The translations under genes were made by a program, and so were the position numbers. A stretch of DNA of 64,000 bases from Thermus arciformis (GTDB lineage Bacteria; Deinococcota; Deinococci; Deinococcales; Thermaceae), in the NCBI RefSeq assembly GCF_900102145.1, contig NZ_FNBC01000006.1:17669-81668 (forward strand), written 5' to 3'. This document shows, one piece after another, positions 50,394 to 60,149 of this stretch (position 1 is its first letter; every line of letters starts with the position of its first letter). Below the pieces are notes generated by a model that saw nothing but the letters and a program-made list of their open reading frames with translations, was not told the origin of the DNA and ran no database searches.

Positions 50394-51013
50394 GGCTTTT
50401 TGGGGGGCCAGAGGACGTCAAACCCCTCCCGGCGGAGGGCCTCCGCCAGGGGGTGGGTCTCCAGGGTGTTCACCCGCACCACCGCCCGCACGAACTCCCC
50501 CTCCTCCGGGTAGGAGAGGAGGGAGTGGATGTTCACCCCCCGCCCCGCCAGAAACCCCGTGAGGCGGGCAAGCTCCCCCACTCGGTCCGGCAGGCGCACC
50601 TCCAGGCGGCCCGAGGGCTCCGTGACCCCGGTGAGCCTGAGGAGGGCGTCCAGGAGGTCAATCCCCGTGACGATGCCCACCAGGGCCTCGTCCTCGAGGA
50701 CGGGCAGGCACCCGATCTTCCGCTCCCGCATCACCCGGGCCGCCTCCTCCACGGGGTCTAAGGGGTGGGCGGTGACCACCTCTCGGGTCATCACCTCCTC
50801 CACCCGCGTGCACCCGGGGCAAGGCCCCTTGGGGTTCAGGTGGCTCGTGGCCAGGCGGATGTCCCGGTCGGTAATGATGCCCACGAGCCTCCCTTCCGCC
50901 ACCACGGGAAGGTGGCGGATGCCCTTTTCCAGGAGGAGCTTGTAGGCGTCCTCGAGGGTCACCTCCGGCCCCACGGTGAGGACGGGGCTTTTCATCACGT
51001 CCCTTACCAGCAT
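50387..51013 (-). CDS. acuB: CBS-ACT regulatory protein AcuB
   Basis: AcuB-like protein, 208 residues: two CBS domains (about 1-60 and 72-130) and a C-terminal ACT domain (about 135-205, LEVRLPDRVGELARLTGFLA). By family it binds adenine nucleotides and perhaps an amino acid. It probably regulates AcuC or another acetylation step. TATACT ends 6 nt before the ATG. First gene of acuB-acuC-ttuB-ttuA-DUF1653. Confidence 0.85.
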   Translation of the reverse strand: MLVRDVMKSPVLTVGPEVTLEDAYKLLLEKGIRHLPVVAEGRLVGIITDRDIRLATSHLNPKGPCPGCTRVEEVMTREVVTAHPLDPVEEAARVMRERKIGCLPVLEDEALVGIVTGIDLLDALLRLTGVTEPSGRLEVRLPDRVGELARLTGFLAGRGVNIHSLLSYPEEGEFVRAVVRVNTLETHPLAEALRREGFDVLWPPKKPW

Positions 51014-51019
51014 GGGGCC

Positions 51020-51025
51020 AGTATA
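51020..51025 (-). promoter_or_regulatory. -10 box of the acuB-ttuA operon (leaderless)
   Basis: Minus-strand TATACT ends 6 nt before the acuB ATG. Confidence 0.65.
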
Positions 51026-51053
51026 CGGCGAAAGGACCCAGGCCTACCGGGGC

Positions 51054-51080
51054 CCCCATCCCGGGGTAGCCGGGATGGGG
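51054..51080 (-). terminator. Hairpin after oppF
   Basis: Perfect 11-bp stem CCCCATCCCGG/CCGGGATGGGG with a five-base loop, 5 bases after the oppF stop (minus strand). There is no T-run. Confidence 0.6.
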
Positions 51081-51085
51081 TGGCT

Positions 51086-52069
51086 CTAGAGGATGTCGTC
51101 CCGGATGCAGGCCTTGTAGTGGCCCGGGGCCACCTCCTTGAGCTCGGGCACCACCTGGGCGCACTCGGGCAGGGCGTAGCGGCACCGCGTGCGGAAGACG
51201 CACCCCGAGGGCGGGTTGATGGGCGAGGGAATGTCCCCCTCCAGCACGATCCGCTCCCGCTTCACCGTGGGGTCGGGGATGGGCACCGCCGAAAGCAGGG
51301 CCTCCGTGTAGGGGTGCTTGGGGTTACGGTAAAGCTCCCGGGCGGGGGCGAGCTCCATCACCTTCCCCAGGTACATCACCGCCACCCGGTCGGAGATGTA
51401 CTCCACCACCGCCAGGTCGTGGGCGATGAAGAGCAGGGTGAGGCCAAGCTCCTCCTTCAGGTCCTGCAGGAGGTTCACCACCTGGGCCTGGATGGACACG
51501 TCCAGGGCGGAAACCGGCTCGTCCGCCACGATGAAGTCCGGAGCCACCGCCAGCGCCCGGGCGATCCCGATCCGCTGCCTCTGCCCCCCGGAGAACTCGT
51601 GGGGATAGCGCCGCATGTGGTCCGGGGAAAGCCCCACGAGCTTCAAAAGCTCCGCCACCCGCTCCGTGCGCTCCTGGGGGGTCTTGCCAATCCCGTGGAT
51701 GATGAGGGGCTCGGCGATGATGTCCCCCACGGTCATCCTCGGGTTCAAGGAGCTGAAGGGGTCCTGGAAGATGATCTGCATCCGGCGCCGGAAGGGCCTT
51801 AGGGCGTTCTTGGGAAGCTCCGTGATGTCCTGCCCGTCAAAGAGAATCCGCCCCCCCGTGGGCTCAATCAGCCGGAGCAGGGTGCGGCCCACCGTGGTCT
51901 TGCCGCTCCCCGACTCCCCCACCAGGCCCAAAACCTCCCCCCTCCTTATGGCGAAGGACACCCCGTCCACCGCCTTCACGCTCGCCACCACCCGGGAAAG
52001 CACCCCGCCCCGGATGGGGAAGTGCTTCTTGAGGTCCCGGATCTCCAGGAGGGTATGGTTCCCGTTCAT
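51086..52069 (-). CDS. oppF: Oligopeptide/dipeptide ABC transporter ATPase (OppF)
   Basis: ATPase of the OppF/DppF type, 327 residues. Walker [10 protein letters not shown], signature [15 protein letters not shown], Walker [13 protein letters not shown], and the C-terminal oligopeptide-transporter cysteine region [15 protein letters not shown] that may hold an Fe-S cluster. It powers peptide import with OppD. ATG at 52069 overlaps the oppD stop by 4 bases. Last gene of the opp operon. Confidence 0.92.
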   Translation of the reverse strand: MNGNHTLLEIRDLKKHFPIRGGVLSRVVASVKAVDGVSFAIRRGEVLGLVGESGSGKTTVGRTLLRLIEPTGGRILFDGQDITELPKNALRPFRRRMQIIFQDPFSSLNPRMTVGDIIAEPLIIHGIGKTPQERTERVAELLKLVGLSPDHMRRYPHEFSGGQRQRIGIARALAVAPDFIVADEPVSALDVSIQAQVVNLLQDLKEELGLTLLFIAHDLAVVEYISDRVAVMYLGKVMELAPARELYRNPKHPYTEALLSAVPIPDPTVKRERIVLEGDIPSPINPPSGCVFRTRCRYALPECAQVVPELKEVAPGHYKACIRDDIL

Positions 52070-53085
52070 GCCCTAACCTCCCGGATCTCCCGCCAGCGCA
52101 CGCACCGCACCTGCCGCCCGTCCCCGGTGTCCTCCAAAGGAGGCACCTCCCGGTCGCAAAGCCCCTCCACGTAGTGCTTGCACCGCGGGTGGAAGGCGCA
52201 CCCAGAGGGCAGGTACAAGGGGTTCGGCACGTTCCCCGGGATGGCCTCCAACCGCTCCTTGTGCTCCGCCGCCAGGTCCAGCCGGGGGACGGAGTGCAAA
52301 AGCCCCCGGGTGTAGGGGTGCAGGGGGTCCTTAAAGAGGGGCACCACGTCCGCCTGCTCCACCGCCCGGCCCGCGTACATCACCACCACCCGGTCCGCCA
52401 TCTCCGCCACCACCCCCAGGTTGTGGGTGATGAAGAGGATGCTCATCCCGATCTCCTCCTGGAGCTTCTTCATCAGCTCCAGGATCTGCGCCTGGATGGT
52501 GACGTCCAAGGCCGTGGTGGGCTCGTCAGCGATGAGGAGCGAGGGGTTGCAGGAAAGCGCCATGGCGATCATCACCCGCTGCCGCATCCCCCCCGACATC
52601 TGGTGCGGGTAGTTGCCAAGCCGCTTCTTGGGCTCGGGAATCCCCACGAGCTCCAGCATGTGGGCGGCGAGCTCCATGGCCTCCTTGCGGCTTTTCCCCT
52701 GGTGGAGCATGATGGCCTCGGCGATCTGGTCCCCCACCGTGTACACCGGGTTCAGGGAGGTCATGGGCTCCTGGAAGATCATGGCGATGTCGTTCCCCCG
52801 GATCCGCCGCATCTCCGCCTCGGAGAGCTTGGTCAGGTCCCGCACCTGCCCGTCCTTCCCGCGGAAAAGCACCTCCCCCCCCACAATCCGCCCAGGGGGC
52901 GTGGGAATCAGGCGCATGATGGCCAAGGAGGTCACGCTCTTCCCGGAGCCCGACTCCCCTACCACCGCCAGGGTCTCCCCTTTGTCCACGTGGAAGGAAA
53001 CCCCGTCCACCGCCTTCACCACCCCGTCGTCGGTGAAGAAGTGGACCTTGAGGTCTTTCACCTCCAACAGCCGCTTTTCGTCCAT
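52066..53085 (-). CDS. oppD: Oligopeptide/dipeptide ABC transporter ATPase (OppD)
   Basis: ATPase of the OppD/DppD type, 339 residues. Walker [10 protein letters not shown], signature [15 protein letters not shown], Walker [13 protein letters not shown], and the C-terminal cysteine region [16 protein letters not shown]. The ATG at 53085 has a Shine-Dalgarno AAGGAG 6 bases upstream; the longer frame from 53103 adds only six residues and is less likely. oppC ends 72 bases upstream. Confidence 0.92.
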   Translation of the reverse strand: MDEKRLLEVKDLKVHFFTDDGVVKAVDGVSFHVDKGETLAVVGESGSGKSVTSLAIMRLIPTPPGRIVGGEVLFRGKDGQVRDLTKLSEAEMRRIRGNDIAMIFQEPMTSLNPVYTVGDQIAEAIMLHQGKSRKEAMELAAHMLELVGIPEPKKRLGNYPHQMSGGMRQRVMIAMALSCNPSLLIADEPTTALDVTIQAQILELMKKLQEEIGMSILFITHNLGVVAEMADRVVVMYAGRAVEQADVVPLFKDPLHPYTRGLLHSVPRLDLAAEHKERLEAIPGNVPNPLYLPSGCAFHPRCKHYVEGLCDREVPPLEDTGDGRQVRCVRWREIREVRA

Positions 53086-53157
53086 GCGCGCTCCTTCGGG
53101 CACTGCCCCAAAGACACCTCACCCGTTATACGCCATACCCCGCTAAAAGAGAAGGGG

Positions 53158-54510
53158 CTAAGTCCTCCGCCTGGGGTCCAAGGCGTCCCTCAGGCCATCC
53201 CCCAGGAAGTTCCAGGAAAGCACCGAGAGGAAGATGAAAAACCCCGGCCAAAGCACCCAGGGGCGGTCGGTGAAGGAGGCGAAGCCCCCCTGCTGGGCCG
53301 CCTGCAGGAGGAGGCCCCAGCTGGTGTAGGGCTCCGTCACCCCCAGGCCCAGGAAGGAAAGGCCGCTTTCCCCCAGGATGAAGCCCGGGATGGTGAGGGA
53401 AAGGCTCACGATCACGTAGCTCGCCGTGGCGGGAAGCACGTGGCGGGCGATGATGCGCCCGTCCGAGGCCCCGAGGGCCCTGGCCGCCTGCACGTAGTCC
53501 ATCTCCCTCACGGAAAGCACGATCCCCCGCACCACCCGGGCAAGCCCCCCCCAGCCGATGAAGCCTAAAAGCCCCACCACCAGGTAGAAGGTGAGGAGGG
53601 GGTCCACGTCCGTGGGGAAGACCGCCCGCAAGGAGATGAGGAGGAAGAGGGAGGGGATGGCGGCGATGATCTCCACCGTGCGCATGATGAGGTCGTCGGG
53701 GTCCAGGCGGATGGGCTCCCGGAAGAGCCTATAGAGGATGGCCCCCGCCGCCAGGGCCCCCAGGAGGACCACCAAGGCGTCTATCCCCAAGGAGAAGGGG
53801 TCCTTGCCCGGGCTTAAGCGGGCGAAGGAGAGGGCCAAGAAGAGGGCTGCGGCGGCCAACCCAAGCCAAAGGAGAAAGCTTAAGGGGCCGAGGACCAGGC
53901 CCAGGCCCCGCCACCTGGAAGGGGGCAGGGAGAGATGGAAGGGGCGGCCCGAAAAGTAGCCCGCGATCCCGCCCAGAAGAAGCCCCAGGGCGAAGGAGAC
54001 CAGGGCCGAGAGGATGCCGATGGTGAGAGACACCTGGCCGCCGTAAACGATGCGGCTAAAGAGGTCGCGGCCAAAGTTGTCGGTGCCCATCAGGAAGATC
54101 CTCCCCGGAGGGTCCACCCCGAAGAGGCGGAGGTCCGAGCGGAAGACCTTGAAGACGGTGTAGGGGTGTTCCGGGGTGCGCACGAAGAAGCGGACGTAGA
54201 ACTTGCCCTGGCTCGGGTCCTCCTCGTAGCGGGGCTGCAAGGACACCGGGTCAATGCTCCGCTTGGTGGCGTAGACGAAGGGGCGGGAAAGCCTTTTCGT
54301 CTCCGGGTCCACGAAGTGGATGCGGGTGGGGGGGTGGTTGCCCTTGGGCGGGTAGAGCTCGTAGTAGTTGGGGTCGTAAGGGCTAAAAAACCCGGCGAAG
54401 GCCGCCATCAGGTAGAGCACCAAGAGGATGCGTCCGCCCCAGACCGCCAGGCGGTGCTTGCGGAAGCGCTGCAGAACCGGGTTGGTGCGCAAAGAGGTCG
54501 CTTGCGCCAC
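53158..54510 (-). CDS. oppC: Oligopeptide/dipeptide ABC transporter permease (OppC)
   Basis: Permease of 450 residues, far longer than typical OppC (about 300). The N-terminal membrane segment is followed by about 100 extra periplasmic residues, and a further insertion near 190-265 carries one or two extra hydrophobic segments (LGPLSFLLWLGLAAAALFLA, IDALVVLLGALAAGAILY). The permease core with the EAA loop (ARALGASDGRIIARHVLP) is intact. GTG start at 54510, with GGGGGGAG upstream. Confidence 0.88.
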   Translation of the reverse strand: MAQATSLRTNPVLQRFRKHRLAVWGGRILLVLYLMAAFAGFFSPYDPNYYELYPPKGNHPPTRIHFVDPETKRLSRPFVYATKRSIDPVSLQPRYEEDPSQGKFYVRFFVRTPEHPYTVFKVFRSDLRLFGVDPPGRIFLMGTDNFGRDLFSRIVYGGQVSLTIGILSALVSFALGLLLGGIAGYFSGRPFHLSLPPSRWRGLGLVLGPLSFLLWLGLAAAALFLALSFARLSPGKDPFSLGIDALVVLLGALAAGAILYRLFREPIRLDPDDLIMRTVEIIAAIPSLFLLISLRAVFPTDVDPLLTFYLVVGLLGFIGWGGLARVVRGIVLSVREMDYVQAARALGASDGRIIARHVLPATASYVIVSLSLTIPGFILGESGLSFLGLGVTEPYTSWGLLLQAAQQGGFASFTDRPWVLWPGFFIFLSVLSWNFLGDGLRDALDPRRRT

Positions 54511-54520
54511 AGGCTCCCCC

Positions 54521-55504
54521 CTACTCGTAGCGGATCCTGGGGTCCACCCAGGCAAGAAGCAGGTCGGAGATCAGGTTGCCGATCATCAAGAGGACCAGGC
54601 TCACGGTGAGGAAGCCGGCGATGACGTAGAGGTCCTGGTTGGCGATGGCGTCCAGGAAAAAGGGGGTGATGCCCGGCCAGGCCATGACCACCTCCACGAA
54701 CCCCGCCCCGGAGATGAGGCTGGGAAGGAGCCCGCCCAGGGTGGCCACGAAGGGGATCACGGCGTTGCGGAAGGCGTGCTTGTAGAGGACCACCCGCTCG
54801 GCCAGGCCCTTGGCCCGGGCGGTGCGGATGTAGTCCTGCCCCAAGACCTCCAGCATCTGGCCCCGCATGAGGCGGGAAAGCCCGGCGATGTCGTTGGCCG
54901 TGGCCACCAGGATGGGCACCACCGCGTGCCAGGCGATGTCCAGAAGCTGCCTAAGGGGGGGCAGCTGCTCAAAGCCGGTGCTGGTCATGCCGGAGACCGG
55001 GAAGGGAAGGGTGCCCGTCTTGAACTTGATCTGGAGGAGGATATAAATGGCGATGAGGGCCAGAAAAAAGCTCGGCACGGAAAGGCCCACGTAGGCCAGG
55101 AAGGAGAGGATGCGGTCCCCCAAGGAGTACTGCCTCACCGCCCCGTAAACTCCGATGGGGATGGCCACCAGGTAGAGGAGAAGTGTGGAGGGGATCACGA
55201 TGACCATGGAGTTCACCACCCGGGGCCAGATGACCTCCAAAACGGGCGCCTGGAAGGCGAAGGAGTAGCCCAGGTTGAGGTGGAGGAGGTTGTTCATCCA
55301 AAGGAGGTACTGCTCGTAGATGGGCCGGTCCAGGCCGAACTGGGCGCGCAAGCGGGCGATGGTCTCCGGGGTGACCTTGGGGTCCAGCTCCAGCTGGGTC
55401 AGGTAGTCCCCGGGAGCCATCTGGATGATGAGGAAGGCGAGGAAGGTGGCCCCGAAGAAGGTGGGGATGAGGTAAAGGATGCGTCTGAGGATGTAGGCGG
55501 TCAT
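54521..55504 (-). CDS. oppB: Oligopeptide/dipeptide ABC transporter permease (OppB)
   Basis: Permease of 327 residues with six membrane segments. The N-terminus MTAYILRRILYLIPTFFGAT is typical of OppB/DppB, and the EAA loop reads RTARAKGLAERVVLYKHAFRNA. Pairs with OppC. It lies 52 bases behind the oppA stop; the gap holds a GC-rich inverted repeat (GGCCCCGGGGCC-like, about 55518-55545) that may attenuate transcription into the permease genes. Confidence 0.92.
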   Translation of the reverse strand: MTAYILRRILYLIPTFFGATFLAFLIIQMAPGDYLTQLELDPKVTPETIARLRAQFGLDRPIYEQYLLWMNNLLHLNLGYSFAFQAPVLEVIWPRVVNSMVIVIPSTLLLYLVAIPIGVYGAVRQYSLGDRILSFLAYVGLSVPSFFLALIAIYILLQIKFKTGTLPFPVSGMTSTGFEQLPPLRQLLDIAWHAVVPILVATANDIAGLSRLMRGQMLEVLGQDYIRTARAKGLAERVVLYKHAFRNAVIPFVATLGGLLPSLISGAGFVEVVMAWPGITPFFLDAIANQDLYVIAGFLTVSLVLLMIGNLISDLLLAWVDPRIRYE

Positions 55505-55556
55505 GGCTTCCCAAAGAGGCCCCGGGGCCGTGGGCCCCGGGGACCCTCAGCAGGGA

Positions 55557-57305
55557 CTACTTCTTGATGAAGGTGAGCTCCACTTCCCGCTGGCCCCAGA
55601 TGGAGCTGATGATGGCGTCGGGGTGCTCGCCGCCTAAGCGGTTGTTCCAGGCGGGGTGGTAGTTGGGCCCGGCGATGTAGATGACGGGAAGGAGCTCCGC
55701 CTCAATCTCCTGCATGCGGTAGCCGATCTCCACCCGCTTCTTGAAGTCCAGCTCCGTGCGGCCGCGGGAGTAGAGGGCGTCCAGCTGGGTCTCCCGGGGG
55801 TCCAGGCACTGGCCGGACTTGTTCCACATGTGCAGGTTCCCCTTGCAGGGCACCACGTTGGAGCCGAAGGGCCAGTCCAGGCCACCGCCAGAAAGCCCGA
55901 TGATGATGGCGTCAAAGGGCCGGTCGGGGCCGGAGGAGAGGAGCTGGCCCACCAGGGTGTTGAAGTCAATGGCCTGGAAGTTGACCTTCACCCCCACCTT
56001 CTTGGCCTCGTCCACGATGAGCTTGGCGATCTGCTCCCGCTGGGCGTTGCCGGCGTTGGTGGCCAGGTTGAACTCAATCCGCCGGCCCTTGGCGTCCACC
56101 AGGTAGCCCTCCTTGTCCTTCTTGGTGAAGCCAAGCTCGGCCAAAAGCTTCGCCGCCTGCTGGGGGTTGTACTCGTACTTGGGCACCTTGGGGTTGATCC
56201 ACTGGGTGAGGACGGGGTAAACGCTGGTGTACATGGGCGTGCCCAGGCCCCCGTAGACGATGTCAATCACCGCCTGGCGGTTGACGATGTGGCTCATCGC
56301 CCGGCGGAACTTGTCGGAGCGGAAGAGGCTCTGCTTGAAGGGGTCCGAGGCCTTGTTCCAGTTGAAAACCATGAACTGGCTGCTGGCCACCGGCGAGGCG
56401 TTCACCTTGATGGTGGCGTCCAGGCGGCCCTGCTGGATGGCCTGGCGGATCTGGGAGATGTGGTCCACGGTGGAGGGGGCCATGAAGTCAATGTTCCCCG
56501 CCAGGAACTCGGCGAGCTGGGCGTTGGTGTCCTTGACGATCTTGATCTCGTAGCGGTCCAGGTAGGGGAGGGGGTTCCCCGCCTCGTCCTTGTTCCATTC
56601 CCCGAAGGCGGGGTTGCGCTTCAGGACCAGGCGCTCCCCGGGGCGGTAGCTCTCAATGAGCCAGGGCCCGCCGGAGACGATGTTCTCCGGCTTCTCGCTC
56701 AGGGTCCACATCTTCTTGATGCCCTCCGCCCCCTCCCTCTGGTAGACGGGGCCGAAGACGTGGGCGGGCCAGGGCTCAAAGCTGGCGACGGCGAAGGCCT
56801 CGGCGTCCGTCTTGGGGTAGATGAACCGAATGGTGTAGTCGTCAAGCTTCTTGAGAACGATGGGCTTGCCGTCAATGAAGAAGGAGTCGTAGCTGTTGGA
56901 GCCCACCGCCTTATCGGTGTGGATCCGCCAGGTGGTGATCCAGTCGTCGGCGGTGATGGGGCGGCCGTCCGACCACTTCATACCCTTGCGGATCTTGAAG
57001 GTGATCTCCAGCTTGTTGGGGCTTATGGTCCAGGACTCCGCCATGTAGGGGATCCAGTCCCCAGTGGTGGGGTCGCGGGTCACCAGGCCGCGATCGCCCG
57101 AGATGAGGACAGGCACGTTGCTCGCCTCGGCGGTGAGGAAGGGGTTGAAGGTGCGGTAGTCGGAGATCACCGCCGCCCTAAGGGTGCCCCCCCGCTTCGC
57201 CTCCTGGGGCTTGGCCACGGTCCACTTCTGCGGCCAGACGAAGGTCTGGGCGCTGGCCGCCCCCACCAGGGCCAGGATGCCGATAAGCGCCAGGGCTTTT
57301 TTCAT
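55557..57305 (-). CDS. oppA: Peptide ABC transporter substrate-binding protein
   Basis: Extracytoplasmic solute-binding protein of family 5, 582 residues. Signal peptide MKKALALIGILALVGAASA, then mature QTFVWPQ; no lipobox cysteine. Family core regions include GDWIPYMAESWTISPNKLEI and FKIRKGMKWSDGRPITADD near 105-125. The ATG at 57305 has a Shine-Dalgarno GGAGGAGG. First gene of the opp operon under a TTGACA promoter. Family 5 proteins bind peptides but also sugars or nickel; peptide is most likely. Confidence 0.9.
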   Translation of the reverse strand: MKKALALIGILALVGAASAQTFVWPQKWTVAKPQEAKRGGTLRAAVISDYRTFNPFLTAEASNVPVLISGDRGLVTRDPTTGDWIPYMAESWTISPNKLEITFKIRKGMKWSDGRPITADDWITTWRIHTDKAVGSNSYDSFFIDGKPIVLKKLDDYTIRFIYPKTDAEAFAVASFEPWPAHVFGPVYQREGAEGIKKMWTLSEKPENIVSGGPWLIESYRPGERLVLKRNPAFGEWNKDEAGNPLPYLDRYEIKIVKDTNAQLAEFLAGNIDFMAPSTVDHISQIRQAIQQGRLDATIKVNASPVASSQFMVFNWNKASDPFKQSLFRSDKFRRAMSHIVNRQAVIDIVYGGLGTPMYTSVYPVLTQWINPKVPKYEYNPQQAAKLLAELGFTKKDKEGYLVDAKGRRIEFNLATNAGNAQREQIAKLIVDEAKKVGVKVNFQAIDFNTLVGQLLSSGPDRPFDAIIIGLSGGGLDWPFGSNVVPCKGNLHMWNKSGQCLDPRETQLDALYSRGRTELDFKKRVEIGYRMQEIEAELLPVIYIAGPNYHPAWNNRLGGEHPDAIISSIWGQREVELTFIKK

Positions 57306-57338
57306 CGCTTCGCCTCCTCCTGAGGTCTTACGCGGGTA

Positions 57339-57401
57339 AGGGTACCCGCCCTCCCAGGAAGTTGTCAAGGAGTTGACCCCAAAGGCCCCCCGTGGGAAAA
57401 T
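57339..57401. promoter_or_regulatory. Divergent sigma-A promoters, opp operon and alcohol dehydrogenase
   Basis: Minus strand: TTGACA (57363-57368), 18 bases, TACCCT (57339-57344), for oppA. Plus strand: TTGACC (57373-57378), 17 bases, GAAAAT (57396-57401), for the dehydrogenase. The -35 boxes are back to back four bases apart. Both genes have leaders with Shine-Dalgarno sequences. Confidence 0.7.
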
Positions 57402-57421
57402 CCCTGGCATAAGGAGGCGCC

Positions 57422-58453
57422 ATGAAAGCCGTGGTGATGGAAGCCAGAGGGGGGCCCGAGGTGCTCAGGCTCACGGAGGTGCCCACCCCGGAACCCGGCC
57501 CCAAGGAGGTGCGCATCCGGGTCAAGGCCGCGGCCCTCAACCACCTGGACGTCTGGGTGCGGAAAGGGGTGGCCAGCCCCAGGCTCCCCCTGCCCCACAT
57601 CCTGGGGGCGGACGGGAGCGGGGTGGTGGACGCCGTGGGCCCCGGGGTCACCGCCTTCGCCCCCGGGGACGAGGTGGTGGTGAACCCCGGGCTTTCCTGC
57701 GGCCGCTGCGAGCGGTGCCTGGCCGGGGAGGACAACCTCTGCCCCCGGTACGAGATCCTGGGAGAGCACCGCTTCGGCACCTACGCCGAGTACCTGGTGG
57801 TCCCCGAGGCGAACCTCTTGCCCAAACCCAAGAACCTCTCCTTTGAGGAGGCCGCCGCCATCCCCCTCACCTTCCTCACCGCCTGGCAGATGGTGGTGGA
57901 CAAGCTCGGGGTGCGCCCGGGGGACGACGTGCTGGTGATGGCGGCGGGAAGCGGGGTGAGCGTGGCCGCCATCCAGATCGCCAAGCTCTTCGGGGGGCGG
58001 GTCATCGCCACCGCGGGCTCGGAGGAAAAGCTCCGCCGGGCCAAGGAACTCGGGGCCGACGAGGTGGTGAACTACACCCACCCCGACTGGCCCAAGGAGG
58101 TGCGCCGCCTCACGGGGGGCAAGGGGGCGGACAAGGTGGTGGACCACACCGGGGCCCTCTACTTTGAAGGGGTCATCCGGGCCACGGCAAACGGGGGCCG
58201 CATCGCCATCGCCGGGGCCTCCTCGGGCTATGAGGGCACCTTGCCCTTCGCCCACGTCTTCTTCCGCCAGCTCTCCATCCTGGGCTCCACCATGGCCTCC
58301 AAAAGCCGCCTCTTCCCCATCCTGCGCTTCGTGGAGGCGGGGAAGCTCAAGCCCGTGCTGGGCCAGGTGCTCCCCCTGGAGGAGGCCGCTGAAGGCCACC
58401 GCCTCCTGGAGGAGCGCCGGGTCTTCGGGAAGGTGGTCCTGCGGGTGGAGTGA
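57422..58453 (+). CDS. Zinc-binding alcohol dehydrogenase family protein
   Basis: Medium-chain dehydrogenase/reductase, 343 residues. The structural zinc site CGRCERCLAGEDNLC is complete near 93. The catalytic zinc cysteine, normally early in the protein, is replaced (ALNHLDVWVRKG), so it resembles quinone oxidoreductase-like members that keep only the structural zinc. Rossmann motif AAGSGVSVAAIQIAK near 178. Shine-Dalgarno AAGGAGG is 5 bases before the ATG. Substrate unknown. Confidence 0.83.
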   Translation: MKAVVMEARGGPEVLRLTEVPTPEPGPKEVRIRVKAAALNHLDVWVRKGVASPRLPLPHILGADGSGVVDAVGPGVTAFAPGDEVVVNPGLSCGRCERCLAGEDNLCPRYEILGEHRFGTYAEYLVVPEANLLPKPKNLSFEEAAAIPLTFLTAWQMVVDKLGVRPGDDVLVMAAGSGVSVAAIQIAKLFGGRVIATAGSEEKLRRAKELGADEVVNYTHPDWPKEVRRLTGGKGADKVVDHTGALYFEGVIRATANGGRIAIAGASSGYEGTLPFAHVFFRQLSILGSTMASKSRLFPILRFVEAGKLKPVLGQVLPLEEAAEGHRLLEERRVFGKVVLRVE

Positions 58454-58527
58454 GGTTCGTCCCTTCGGAAAGGCGCTGTTCCCTCAGGCCCGGAAGGGGC
58501 CTTTAGAATGCGGGAAGAGGTGAGGCC

Positions 58528-59535
58528 ATGGAGCACACGGACGTGATCGTCATCGGCGCCGGGCCAGTGGGGCTTTTCGCGGGGTTTTACGTGGGCATGC
58601 GGGGCCTCTCCTTCCGTTTCATAGACCCCCTGCCCGAACCCGGAGGGCAGCTATCGGCCCTTTATCCGGAAAAGTACATCTACGACGTGGCGGGCTTCCC
58701 CAAGGTCTACGCCAAGGACCTGGTGAAGGGCCTGGTGGAGCAGGTGGCCCCCTTCAACCCCATCTACAACCTGGGGGAGCGGGCCGAGACCCTGGAGAAG
58801 GAAGGGGACCTCTTCAAGGTCACCACCTCTTTGGGGAACACCTTCACCGCCAAAGCGGTGATCGTCGCCGCCGGGGTGGGGGCCTTTGAGCCCAGGCGGA
58901 TCGGGGCGCCAGGGGAGCAGGAGTTTGAGGGGAAGGGCGTCTACTACGCGGTGAAGAGCAAGGCGGAGTTCCAAGGGAAGCGGGTCCTCATCGTGGGCGG
59001 GGGGGATAGCGCCGTGGACTGGGCCTTGAACCTCCTGGACACCGCCCGGGAGATCACCCTCATCCACCGCCGCCCCCAGTTCCGGGCCCACGAGGCGAGC
59101 GTAAAGGAGCTCCTGAAGGCCCACGAGGAGGGGCGCCTTAAGGTCCTCACCCCCTACGAGGTGCGGCGGATAGAAGGGGACGCGTGGGTGCGGAAGGCGG
59201 TGATTTTCCAGAACCAGACCCAGGAGGAGGTGGAGCTGGAGGTGGACGCCGTCCTCATCCTGGCGGGCTACCTCACCAAGCTTGGGCCCCTGGCCAACTG
59301 GGGGCTTGCCCTGGAGAAGAACAAGATCAAGGTGGACACCACCATGGCCACCAGCATCCCCGGGGTCTACGCCTGCGGGGACATCGTCACCTACCCCGGG
59401 AAGCTTCCCCTCATCGTCTTAGGGTTCGGGGAGGCGGCCATCGCCGCCAACCACGCCGCCGCTTACGCCAACCCCGCCCTGAAGGTGAACCCCGGCCACT
59501 CCTCGGAAAAGGCGGAGGAGAAAGCCCCCGCCTGA
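58528..59535 (+). CDS. Ferredoxin-NAD(P)+ reductase, thioredoxin-reductase-like
   Basis: FAD enzyme of 335 residues, the thioredoxin-reductase-like class of ferredoxin-NADP reductase. FAD motif [17 protein letters not shown] near 11, NADPH motif [12 protein letters not shown] near 158, and [11 protein letters not shown] near 283. The CxxC redox pair of true thioredoxin reductases is absent, so ferredoxin reduction is the better call. A TAGAAT box lies about 20 bases before the ATG, leaving a leader with GAGGTGAGG. Confidence 0.87.
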   Translation: MEHTDVIVIGAGPVGLFAGFYVGMRGLSFRFIDPLPEPGGQLSALYPEKYIYDVAGFPKVYAKDLVKGLVEQVAPFNPIYNLGERAETLEKEGDLFKVTTSLGNTFTAKAVIVAAGVGAFEPRRIGAPGEQEFEGKGVYYAVKSKAEFQGKRVLIVGGGDSAVDWALNLLDTAREITLIHRRPQFRAHEASVKELLKAHEEGRLKVLTPYEVRRIEGDAWVRKAVIFQNQTQEEVELEVDAVLILAGYLTKLGPLANWGLALEKNKIKVDTTMATSIPGVYACGDIVTYPGKLPLIVLGFGEAAIAANHAAAYANPALKVNPGHSSEKAEEKAPA

Positions 59536-59581
59536 GGCCCGGGCTACCCCGGGGCCTGGGCTTGCCCTAAGATGGGGGCAT

Positions 59582-60130
59582 ATGCGGGTTGCCCTCTTCA
59601 TTGATGGTTCGTACATGTACCAAGCGGCCAAGCGCCTGGGGTGGAACGTGGACCACCGGCGGGTGATCACCCAGTTCGCCACCCCGGAGCAGCTTTACAA
59701 CGCCTTTTACTACGTGCCCATCACCGACCCCGAGGACGAGCGCCAGCAACGCTTCATTGACGCCCTGGTCTTCATGGGCTACACGGTGCGGAGCCGCCTG
59801 GTGCGGGGGGAGGCCCGGTTTGAGGCCATGATGGCCACGGACCTCCTCGTCACCGCTCCCCGCTGGGACCGGGCCATCGTGGCCAGCGGCTCCGGGGACC
59901 TGGTGCACACCTTCCAGTGCCTGAGGGCCCTGGGAAAGGAGCTTTACCTCTTGGGGCTTCACGAGCTTGCGGACCTCGAGCTCCGCAACCAGGCCGACCG
60001 CTTCCTGAACCTCCCCGAGTGGCGGGAGGTGCTGGAAAGGACCATGGGGGGGCGGCGCACCTATGCGGGGTATCCCCTCGAGGCCACGGTGGAGATGCCC
60101 CCTGCGCCGACCGAGGAAAAGAACGCTTAA
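59582..60130 (+). CDS. NYN-domain protein (LabA/DUF88)
   Basis: Protein of 182 residues with an NYN (PIN-like) nuclease domain: VALFIDGSYMYQAA with Asp8 near the N-terminus, TDLLVTAPRWDRAIVASGSGD near 86-106 with the second acidic cluster, and LYLLGLHELADLEL near 122. LabA/DUF88 proteins are putative RNases. TAAGAT lies 8 nt before the ATG. The next gene starts 19 bases after the stop. Confidence 0.82.
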   Translation: MRVALFIDGSYMYQAAKRLGWNVDHRRVITQFATPEQLYNAFYYVPITDPEDERQQRFIDALVFMGYTVRSRLVRGEARFEAMMATDLLVTAPRWDRAIVASGSGDLVHTFQCLRALGKELYLLGLHELADLELRNQADRFLNLPEWREVLERTMGGRRTYAGYPLEATVEMPPAPTEEKNA

Positions 60131-60149
60131 GGGCTCCGCCCGAACCCTC

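Noticed and set aside
55518..55545. GC-rich inverted repeat between oppA and oppB as a riboswitch
   Set aside because: Short simple palindrome without conserved riboswitch elements; at most an attenuator or processing site.
55656..57323. Plus-strand frame of 555 codons opposite oppA
   Set aside because: Antisense shadow of oppA with Val/Gly/Leu/His-rich low-complexity sequence.
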